Assembly: GCA_052090825.1 (NCBI GenBank)
Contig: JBQDBK010000020.1
Coordinates: 1-19,922 of the forward strand
Source of the DNA: JBQDBK01 sp052090825
Lineage (GTDB): Bacteria > Bacillota > Clostridia > Tissierellales > Peptoniphilaceae
Length of the DNA stretch: 19,922 nucleotides
Reading direction: 5' to 3'
In this document: positions 14,728 to 19,922 of the stretch, piece by piece
How the letters are laid out: each line of letters begins with the position of its first letter
Position numbering within the stretch: position 1 is the first letter of the stretch
Notes under the pieces: generated by a model
Database searches by the model: none
Told to the model about the DNA's origin: nothing
What the model saw: the letters and a program-made list of their open reading frames with translations, nothing else
Translations under genes and position numbers: made by a program

Positions 14728-15482
14728 AAGTCGAAATAATTGCCCATACTCCTAATATGGAAGAAGTTATAGCGCAATCAGCTAAACTATGTTATTCACA
14801 AGTTGGGGTATCAGATATAAAAGAAAAAATGACAAAAGAAAATTGTGAGAAGTTTTTAAAAATGCTTATGAGTTTTTCTCATGCCTCTCCTTTAGAGCAT
14901 GCTAGTATTACCTTTGCTGTAGAGGGAGTTTCAAGAACTTTGACCCACCAATTAGTAAGACATAGAATAGCTAGTTACTCTCAACAATCCCAAAGGTATG
15001 TAAGATTAGACCAGTTTGAATATATAATGCCTCCTGAGATAAAGAAGAATGAGAAAGCCAAATCTTTATTTATAAAAACTATGGAAGAAGATCAAAAGGC
15101 ATACAATGAATTAACGGAAATATTAATAAAAGAAAAATCAAAAAAGTTTATAGATGGTGGTATGGAAGAAAGTAAGGCTAGAAAAAAAGTTGAGAAAGAA
15201 GCTATAGAAGATGCAAGATATGTTTTTCCTAATGCCTGTGAAACAAAAATTGTATTCACTATGAATGTTAGAACTTTATTACACTTTTTTGAAGTTAGAT
15301 GTTGTAATAGGGCTCAGTGGGAAATAAGAAATTTAGCAACTGATATGTTAAAATTATGTAAGGAAATAGCCCCAATTCTTTTTTCTAATAGTGGACCAGC
15401 TTGCACTAATTCAATTTGCCCAGAAGGTAAAATGACTTGTGGTAGAGAAAAAGAAGTTAGAGAATTTTTTAGAGGATTATAA
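14724..15482 (+). CDS. thyX: Flavin-dependent thymidylate synthase
   Basis: Methylates dUMP to dTMP using methylene-tetrahydrofolate, FAD and NADPH. The ThyX signature R-H-R-x7-S is exact at 79-89 (RHRIASYSQQS), followed by QRY. SHASPLEHASITF, FPNACETKIVFTMNVRTLLHFFEVR and the CCNRAQWEIR block are also conserved. At 252 residues it is of usual size for Firmicutes. The start overlaps the mrnC stop (ATGA, 14724-14727), a sign of coupled translation. It is the only nucleotide-metabolism gene inside an operon otherwise devoted to tRNA, rRNA and mRNA. Its presence suggests ThyX replaces ThyA here, although thyA could lie elsewhere in the genome. Confidence 0.96.
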   Translation: MKVEIIAHTPNMEEVIAQSAKLCYSQVGVSDIKEKMTKENCEKFLKMLMSFSHASPLEHASITFAVEGVSRTLTHQLVRHRIASYSQQSQRYVRLDQFEYIMPPEIKKNEKAKSLFIKTMEEDQKAYNELTEILIKEKSKKFIDGGMEESKARKKVEKEAIEDARYVFPNACETKIVFTMNVRTLLHFFEVRCCNRAQWEIRNLATDMLKLCKEIAPILFSNSGPACTNSICPEGKMTCGREKEVREFFRGL

Positions 15483-15484
15483 GA

Positions 15485-16198
15485 ATGAATGAATATATAT
15501 ATGGGAGAAATCCTGCAATTGAAGTTTTAAAAAATAAAAAAGTAGATAAACTTTATCTACAAAAAGGTAATAGAGATGGATCAATTAAAAAAATATATTC
15601 TATGGCTAAAGAAGATAATATTTTAATAACTGAGGTTGGGAAAAGTAAGCTTGATCAAATGAGCAATGGGGCCAATCATCAAGGAGTAGTAGCTTTGGTA
15701 AGTGGTTTTAAATACTCTTCAATAGAAGATATTCTCAAAGAAGATAAGAAAGTTATCATTCTAGATAAACTTGAGGATCCGCATAATCTTGGAGCTATTG
15801 CAAGATCAGCTGAAGCCTTTTCTTTTGATAGCATAATTATACCTAAGCATAAGTCGGTTTATGTAAATGACGTTGTATATAAGACTTCAGCAGGTGCCAT
15901 AGACAATTTAAAAGTTGCAATAGAAACTAACCTTACAAATACAATAGAGAAACTTAAAAAAGAAAATTTTTGGGTATATGGAGCGGATTTAAAAGGAGAT
16001 AAATATTTTAATTCAGATTTTAAAGGTAAAGTAGTTTTGGTTATAGGTAATGAAGGAAAGGGGATCTCTCAAAATATAAAAAAACACTGTGACAAAATAA
16101 TTTCTATACCTATGAGTGGGAAAATAAATTCCCTTAATGCTTCTTGCGCAGCTTCAATACTAATGGCAGAAATACAAAGACAAAATGAAGAAGCTTAA
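15485..16198 (+). CDS. rlmB: 23S rRNA (guanosine-2'-O)-methyltransferase, RlmB/TrmH family
   Basis: A SPOUT methyltransferase that, by family, methylates the ribose of a P-loop guanosine in 23S rRNA using S-adenosylmethionine. The 237 residues split into an N-terminal substrate-binding domain (1-75, YGRNPAIEVL and GANHQGVVALV) and a knotted catalytic domain. SpoU motif 1 is DPHNLGAIAR (98-107), motif 2 VIGNEGKGIS (187-195), and motif 3 IPMSGKINSLNAS (208-220). It starts 2 bases after thyX, with GAGG in the thyX end, and overlaps the next gene by 14 bases. B. subtilis has the homologue at the same place after mrnC. The exact rRNA position is inferred from the family. Confidence 0.93.
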   Translation: MNEYIYGRNPAIEVLKNKKVDKLYLQKGNRDGSIKKIYSMAKEDNILITEVGKSKLDQMSNGANHQGVVALVSGFKYSSIEDILKEDKKVIILDKLEDPHNLGAIARSAEAFSFDSIIIPKHKSVYVNDVVYKTSAGAIDNLKVAIETNLTNTIEKLKKENFWVYGADLKGDKYFNSDFKGKVVLVIGNEGKGISQNIKKHCDKIISIPMSGKINSLNASCAASILMAEIQRQNEEA

Positions 16199-16712
16199 AT
16201 ATAAAAGAGACGAAGAATATATTTTTGTTGATGGTTATAATATTATTAATTTTTGGGATACTTTTAAAATGGATGAGGATTTAGAATCTCAAAGGGATAA
16301 ATTAATTAATATTTTAATTGAATATAGCCATGTAGTAAAAGAAAAAATTATCTTAGTTTTTGATGGATATTTGGTTAAGAAATCTCCAGGGACTATCTAT
16401 AAAAAAGATGGTATAACAATAGTTTTTACGAAAGAATTTGAAACAGCAGATCATTTTATAGAAAAGGAATTACATTTAGTTGGAAGGGTTAGAAATATAA
16501 GAGTTGCTACATCAGACAATATAGAACAGCAAATAATATTAGCTAAGGGTGGTTCAAGAATATCAGCAAGAGAATTTGAAATAGAAGTAAATAATGCGAT
16601 GACTAAGATTAATAAAGAAGTCAGTCTCTTAAAAGAAAATTCAAAAAATATATCAAACTTAGATGATAAGAATAGAATTTTATTGGAAAATTTAAAGAAA
16701 AAAATAAAATGA
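16185..16712 (+). CDS. rae1: Rae1/YacP, NYN-domain endoribonuclease
   Basis: A PIN-like NYN ribonuclease; in B. subtilis Rae1 enters the ribosomal A site and cleaves mRNA during translation. The 175-residue chain has the conserved acidic motifs FVDGYNI (D16), VFDGY (D60), TKEFETADHFIE (84-93, with the family's TADxxIE) and VATSDNIEQQ (D111), then GGSRISAREF. The C-terminal tail from about 135 is a charged helix. It starts inside rlmB (14-base overlap), so it is probably made by coupled translation. It is the last gene of the operon and converges with nadK; its TGA stop lies in the shared palindrome. In B. subtilis the next gene is sigH, absent here. Confidence 0.92.
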   Translation: MKKLKYKRDEEYIFVDGYNIINFWDTFKMDEDLESQRDKLINILIEYSHVVKEKIILVFDGYLVKKSPGTIYKKDGITIVFTKEFETADHFIEKELHLVGRVRNIRVATSDNIEQQIILAKGGSRISAREFEIEVNNAMTKINKEVSLLKENSKNISNLDDKNRILLENLKKKIK

Positions 16713-16734
16713 CACTAATTAGTGTCATTTTATT
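16703..16734. terminator. 32-base perfect palindrome, bidirectional terminator between rae1 and nadK
   Basis: Bases 16703-16718 are complementary to 16719-16734, with core TGACACTA and AT-rich ends giving a T run in both directions. It contains the rae1 stop (16710-16712) and overlaps the nadK stop (16733-16735). The layout repeats that of the 68-107 palindrome. Confidence 0.85.
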
Positions 16735-17536
16735 ATAGAAATTTACTTTTTAGATTATCCCAATAATTATCTTGAGAAAGAACAAGTTTTTTTATAGTTT
16801 TATTTGAAAGTCTTAAATTAACTTTCTTTAATCCTGCAAAAGAATGTTCTAGACCATCCACTAGAATTAAATTAGAGTTTGCATATCTTTTTTCTGGGAC
16901 CAAAGAAATAATGAAGTTACCAGGAATAATAATTGAACTAGATATAGAACGATAGGCTACACTACTAACAGGAGAAAGAGGTGTCATTTGTAATACATCC
17001 AGAGAAGGATGTACAATAGAACCGCCACTAGAAAAATTGTAGGCAGTTGATCCTGAAGGTGTTGAAACTAAAATTCCATCTCCAGAAAATTTTTCCAAAT
17101 GATTTCTATTAATAAATACATTTAAGTGGATCACTTTAGAGTGTTGTGCTTTAAATGCAATTTCATTAAGACCTGTTAGTATATAAGATTTGTTTTTTGT
17201 AAAAACTTCAGCTCCAACTAATCTAAGTTCTTCGATAGCATAATTACCAGAAACGTAATCTTCTATAAATTTTGATATATATTTAGGACTAATCTCTTGA
17301 TAAAAACCTAGATGTCCAGTATTAATACCTACCATTGGAATTTGGGATAGGTTATTTTTATGGATAGCTTTAATAAAAGCACCATCACCACCTACGCAAA
17401 TTGTAAGTTCTGCTTTATTATTAAAATCAGTAGTGGGAGAAAATCCTCTATCTTTAAGTAAATTAATTAAATTTAATGTTGTTTTTCGAGATTCGAAATT
17501 AGAATTTGAAATAATATTAATTATTTTTTCTTCCAC
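16733..17536 (-). CDS. nadK: NAD kinase
   Basis: Phosphorylates NAD to NADP with ATP, the only route to NADP(H). The 267-residue length is normal for Firmicutes. Diagnostic motifs are GGDG (49-52), GINTGHLGF (70-78) and the long SGDGILVSTPSGSTAY block (151-166) with SGGSIVHP after it. The start is a GTG at 17536 with AAGGAGGG 4-5 bases upstream; no other start fits. It is transcribed away from the pseudouridine synthase gene, and the 64-base gap must hold both promoters. In B. subtilis a nadK and an RluD-like gene also lie together but in the same direction, so this may be the same association rearranged. Confidence 0.95.
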   Translation of the reverse strand: MEEKIINIISNSNFESRKTTLNLINLLKDRGFSPTTDFNNKAELTICVGGDGAFIKAIHKNNLSQIPMVGINTGHLGFYQEISPKYISKFIEDYVSGNYAIEELRLVGAEVFTKNKSYILTGLNEIAFKAQHSKVIHLNVFINRNHLEKFSGDGILVSTPSGSTAYNFSSGGSIVHPSLDVLQMTPLSPVSSVAYRSISSSIIIPGNFIISLVPEKRYANSNLILVDGLEHSFAGLKKVNLRLSNKTIKKLVLSQDNYWDNLKSKFL

Positions 17537-17537
17537 G

Positions 17538-17583
17538 TTGCCCTCCTTATTTTATTAATAATATAATATAATAAAAATACCAA
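17538..17583. promoter_or_regulatory. Divergent promoter region of nadK and the pseudouridine synthase gene
   Basis: On the plus strand, TATAAT occurs twice in tandem (17562-17567 and 17567-17572), the first 18 bases after TTGCCC (17538-17543). On the minus strand, TTGGTA (17578-17583) faces several A/T-rich -10 candidates. The two promoters would overlap, so only one could be occupied at a time. Exact boxes are uncertain. Confidence 0.45.
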
Positions 17584-17600
17584 TAAGAAAAGAGGATTTA

Positions 17601-18482
17601 ATGAATACTTTAGATAGCTTAAATTATATAAGCTTTGATATAGAAGAAGAAAGATGTAAAATAAGAGAGTTTTTAAATAAAAAGAATTTATCTTCAAGAT
17701 TTATTAGAAGTTCAATAAAAAATAAAAATATATATCTAAACGGAAGATTAGCAGAAAAAAATTTACTTTTAAAAACTGGAGATAAGCTAAGCATAAGATT
17801 TGAAGACGAAAGATCGAATGCCGAAATTCAATATAGGCACCTAGATATAATATATGAAGACCAAGATATACTTATAATAAACAAGGAGCCTGGAATGGTC
17901 ACTCATACAGCTAAAGATGATGTAAAGGATACGCTACTTAATTATGTAGCTGGATATTTTTATAAAAATAATATTAGAAGAAAGGTAAGATTTGTAAATA
18001 GGCTAGATAGAGATACTTCTGGAATAGTTATAGTTGCGAAAAATCCATTAGCTCATAGTAAAATTCAAGATCAATTTCAAAAAACCACAGATAAACATTA
18101 TATAGCAATAGTAGATGGATATGTTAATAATGAAAAGGGACTTATAGATAAAGCTATAGGCTTAAGTTCAGATGGTATTAGAAGAGAAGTGAGAAAAGAT
18201 GGTAAGCAAGCTAAGACGGAGTATGAAATAGTAAAAAGAAATCAAGAATTCTCAGTTCTGAAGGTAAAATTAATAACAGGTAGAACGCATCAAATAAGAG
18301 TTCATTTAAAGGACATGGGACATCCAATATTAGGAGATACATTATATTTTAAAGAATCTAAATTAATAAATAGACAGGCTCTTCATTGCTATAAAATGAC
18401 TATTTTACATCCTAGGAGTAATGAAAAAATAGAATTTATAGCAAGTTATCCAAGTGATATGTCATTTATAGGAGACTTATAA
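17601..18482 (+). CDS. RluA-family pseudouridine synthase (RluD-like)
   Basis: Converts uridine to pseudouridine in rRNA or tRNA. Of 293 residues, about 1-70 form an S4-like RNA-binding region (IREFLNKKNLSSRFIRSSI, with KTGDKLSI), and about 80-290 form the catalytic domain. DIIYEDQDILIINKEPGMVTH is the standard domain start. NRLDRDTSGIVIVAKN contains the catalytic Asp, D136; the usual His before RLD is Asn here. ITGRTHQIRVHLKDMGHPILGDTLY closes the active site. Which uridines it modifies cannot be told from sequence, so I give no gene symbol. ATG has AGAGGA 4-5 bases upstream. It is divergent from nadK; there is no terminator before the RNA gene promoter that starts 6 bases after its stop. 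Confidence 0.93.
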   Translation: MNTLDSLNYISFDIEEERCKIREFLNKKNLSSRFIRSSIKNKNIYLNGRLAEKNLLLKTGDKLSIRFEDERSNAEIQYRHLDIIYEDQDILIINKEPGMVTHTAKDDVKDTLLNYVAGYFYKNNIRRKVRFVNRLDRDTSGIVIVAKNPLAHSKIQDQFQKTTDKHYIAIVDGYVNNEKGLIDKAIGLSSDGIRREVRKDGKQAKTEYEIVKRNQEFSVLKVKLITGRTHQIRVHLKDMGHPILGDTLYFKESKLINRQALHCYKMTILHPRSNEKIEFIASYPSDMSFIGDL

Positions 18483-18487
18483 AAGCA

Positions 18488-18516
18488 TTGAAAAATGTAA
18501 AAAATTAATATATAAT
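18488..18516 (+). promoter_or_regulatory. Sigma-A promoter of the structured RNA gene
   Basis: TTGAAA (18488-18493, one mismatch), 17 bases, and a perfect TATAAT (18511-18516). The predicted start at about 18523-18525 coincides with the first base of the RNA's closing stem. Confidence 0.8.
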
Positions 18517-18524
18517 TTGTATAT

Positions 18525-18701
18525 ACTCTACATTGTGCGATAAATCTTCATTTAATTCAACCGACAGATATGATCCGGGAAGCTATGTATTACAGCGGAT
18601 AACGGGCCATAAGTTTATGGAAGTTAGAAACTGTAGTTAGGCTACCCACCTAAAGATGGGGCGGGTCTGAATTAATTGAGAAACGGCAATGTGGAGTTTT
18701 T
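18525..18701 (+). ncRNA. Structured non-coding RNA of about 175 nt, class not assigned (raiA motif or 6S RNA to be tested)
   Basis: No open reading frame of note covers this stretch, yet it stands out by composition: roughly 42 percent G+C by hand count, against much lower in the flanks. ACTCTACATTG (18525-18535) pairs with CAATGTGGAGT (18687-18697, one G-U), closing the whole element, and the right arm runs into TTTTT (to 18701), an intrinsic terminator. Nested inside is TTAATTCA (18552-18559) with TGAATTAA (18668-18675). Small hairpins follow: ATCCG/CGGAT (18573-18577, 18596-18600), CCATAA/TTATGG (18607-18620), AGTT/AACT (18622-18632) and GTAG/CTAC (18633-18645). Many short helices inside a long closing stem look more like a compact multi-branched RNA than the single long rod of 6S RNA. 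With its own promoter and terminator it is likely trans-acting. I did not recognise a riboswitch, tmRNA, RNase P or SRP RNA signature. Confidence 0.75.
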
Positions 18702-18772
18702 ATGATTTAAAATAAGTTTATATAAGTAAGATTTTTAAGTAAAATGTTAATGATTAGAAATTATAGTAAAGG

Positions 18773-18785
18773 GTATATTATATAC
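18773..18785. promoter_or_regulatory. 13-base palindrome upstream of the ytxH-like gene
   Basis: GTATATTATATAC is a perfect dyad around one central base, about 60 bases before the ytxH-like start. It could hold a -10 box (TATATT) or an operator, but no good -35 is present. Nothing else is evident between the RNA terminator and the gene. Confidence 0.3.
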
Positions 18786-18848
18786 ATAATAAATAAGGTA
18801 AATTGATAATATTTTAATTTGCGAATAAATTAAAAGGAGAGAAAGATT

Positions 18849-19406
18849 ATGGCAATATTTGATTATTTAGAGGAAAAGAGAAGAGAAGCAGCGAGAAGAA
18901 AAGCAATGAAAGATGCAGGTAAATTAGCAGCAGGTGCAACTTTAGGAGCTATAGCTGGCTTATTATTAGCTCCACAGTCAGGAAAAGAAACAAGAGAAGA
19001 GCTTAGTGAAAAAGCTAAAGAAACAGCAGAAACTGTAAGTACAGCAACAAAAGATGCGGCTGAGAGCATTCAGTTTAAAGCTTATCAAGCAGGAGAACAA
19101 GTAAAAAAAACTTATGAAGATTTAAAAGAAACTGCTCAATTAAAGAAAATGGAATTTAATGATGATGTAGAAATTGCTAAAGCTAAAGCTAAAGCAGTGG
19201 GTGAAGTAATTCGTGAAGATTCATCAGATATAAAAGAAAATGTAGAAGATAGCAAAGAAACAATAAAAAATTCAGCAGAAAAAGTTAAAAAAGATTTAAA
19301 AGAAGGTGCTGAAGAAGTTTCATCTGAAGCTAAAGAAGCTACTAAAAATATAAAAAAGGACGTTAAAGATACTTCTAAGAAAGTAGAAAAAGAACTTAAG
19401 AAATAA
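18849..19406 (+). CDS. YtxH-like envelope/stress protein with a charged helical tail
   Basis: A 185-residue protein. Residues about 22-50 match the YtxH domain: a short basic lead, a glycine/alanine-rich hydrophobic segment (LAAGATLGAIAGLLLAP, 26-42) and the following SGKETREEL. The rest is almost pure Lys/Glu/Ala helix with loosely repeating 11-residue units (such as AEKVKKDLKEG), similar to LEA-type and apolipoprotein-like amphipathic helices. The hydrophobic segment may anchor it at the membrane. In B. subtilis YtxH is a general-stress protein of unproven biochemical role. AAGGAGAG precedes the ATG. It is followed after 17 bases by a DUF948-like gene, the same partner as ytxG in B. subtilis, with the order reversed. 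Confidence 0.85.
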   Translation: MAIFDYLEEKRREAARRKAMKDAGKLAAGATLGAIAGLLLAPQSGKETREELSEKAKETAETVSTATKDAAESIQFKAYQAGEQVKKTYEDLKETAQLKKMEFNDDVEIAKAKAKAVGEVIREDSSDIKENVEDSKETIKNSAEKVKKDLKEGAEEVSSEAKEATKNIKKDVKDTSKKVEKELKK

Positions 19407-19423
19407 TAGGGGGATTTAATTCA

Positions 19424-19918
19424 ATGGGCACAGTTATAACCTTGCAAGATTTATTAACTATAATATTGTATTTAGCTGGTGCAGGTGCTCTTATATTTTT
19501 GGCTCTTGTTTTAAAAAATGTTTTAGGAATTGTGAAAAAAATAAATAAAACACTTGAAGATAATGAGCAAATTATAGATGATACAATAAAAAAAGTACCT
19601 ACACTTAGTGATAATGCAGTAGAAATAACTAATAATGTTAACCTAATAAGTGGAGAAGCATCTGAATTAGTAGTTAATGCTAGACCTGAGATAGACAGAC
19701 TTATTTCGACAGTAGGAACTATTACAAATACAGTAAATGATATATCTAGAACTGTAGATACAACTACTTTAAAAGTTACTAGTACTTTATCAGATGTAAG
19801 TGATACTATTTCTGATACCTCTAAAACAATTTCTCTTAATGCGAATAATATAATAGATTATTTCTATATATTAAAAGAAGTTGTTGAATCTATTAAAGAT
19901 GTTTTTTTAAAAAAATAA
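19424..19918 (+). CDS. DUF948-like (YtxG-type) membrane-anchored coiled-coil protein
   Basis: A complete 164-residue protein ending 4 bases before the window edge. Residues 9-30 form one transmembrane helix (LLTIILYLAGAGALIFLALVL). The rest (about 35-150) is a long polar region rich in Asn, Thr, Ser, Asp and Val with heptad-like repeats (NTVNDISRTVD, LSDVSDTISDTSKTIS), as in DUF948 proteins and the signalling helices of chemoreceptors. A second hydrophobic or amphipathic stretch, NIIDYFYILKEVV, is near the C-terminus. Function is unknown; DUF948 proteins co-occur with YtxH. The ribosome binding site is GGGGG about 10 bases from the ATG, rather far. Probably co-transcribed with the gene before it. 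Confidence 0.8.
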   Translation: MGTVITLQDLLTIILYLAGAGALIFLALVLKNVLGIVKKINKTLEDNEQIIDDTIKKVPTLSDNAVEITNNVNLISGEASELVVNARPEIDRLISTVGTITNTVNDISRTVDTTTLKVTSTLSDVSDTISDTSKTISLNANNIIDYFYILKEVVESIKDVFLKK

Positions 19919-19922
19919 ATAA

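Noticed and set aside
18771..18776. GGGTAT as a sigma-B -10 box for the ytxH-like gene
   Set aside because: The nearest GTTAA is 19-20 bases upstream, too far for the sigma-B spacer, and sigma-B is not expected in this group.
1..19922. CRISPR array, insertion sequence, tRNA genes, phage or defence system
   Set aside because: I found no regularly spaced repeats, transposase, integrase, tRNA cloverleaf or known defence protein on either strand.

Overview
The window is a gene-dense, very AT-rich stretch of chromosome from a low-GC anaerobic Gram-positive bacterium. Strong purine-rich ribosome binding sites, consensus sigma-A promoters, a type III glutamine synthetase, ThyX instead of ThyA, a QueH-type queuosine enzyme, an SLH-anchored surface protein and the order cysS-mrnC-thyX-rlmB-rae1 all fit Clostridia or Tissierellia. 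I infer this from gene content; the species is not identifiable by eye. I see no phage, insertion sequence, CRISPR array or defence island.

Layout. (1) 1-2207: the end of a probable J-domain protein converges on a MATE exporter gene, and a 40-base perfect palindrome covers both stop codons. The MATE gene diverges from queH across a promoter with an operator-like palindrome. (2) 2302-4416: a D-2-hydroxyacid dehydrogenase, an MgtC-family membrane protein and rpiB, probably one operon. (3) 4434-6012: a secreted GH26-like glycosidase whose ribosome binding site is built into a terminator hairpin. (4) 6073-9931: glnN and pyrG, a glutamine-making gene followed 8 bases later by a glutamine-using gene, behind a consensus promoter and a leader with two terminator-like hairpins. 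(5) 9979-12102: a secreted C69 dipeptidase with three SLH domains, bracketed by two nearly identical terminators. (6) 12245-12908: a Nudix hydrolase. (7) 12926-16712: a tightly coupled cysS-mrnC-thyX-rlmB-rae1 operon for cysteinyl-tRNA synthesis, 23S rRNA maturation and methylation, dTMP synthesis and ribosome-linked mRNA cleavage. (8) 16703-18482: nadK and an RluA-family pseudouridine synthase, divergently transcribed; nadK converges on rae1 across another stop-spanning palindrome. (9) 18488-18701: a free-standing structured RNA gene with its own promoter, an 11-bp closing stem and a terminator. (10) 18849-19918: a YtxH-like and a DUF948-like envelope protein.

Most proteins are housekeeping. 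The strongest non-protein signal is the roughly 175-nt RNA at 18525-18701, much richer in GC than its surroundings and not assigned to a class here; the raiA motif and 6S RNA are the first classes to test. Other points of interest are the glnN leader, the insulated promoter of the GH26-like gene, the paired terminators around the dipeptidase gene, and the palindromes that serve convergent genes.
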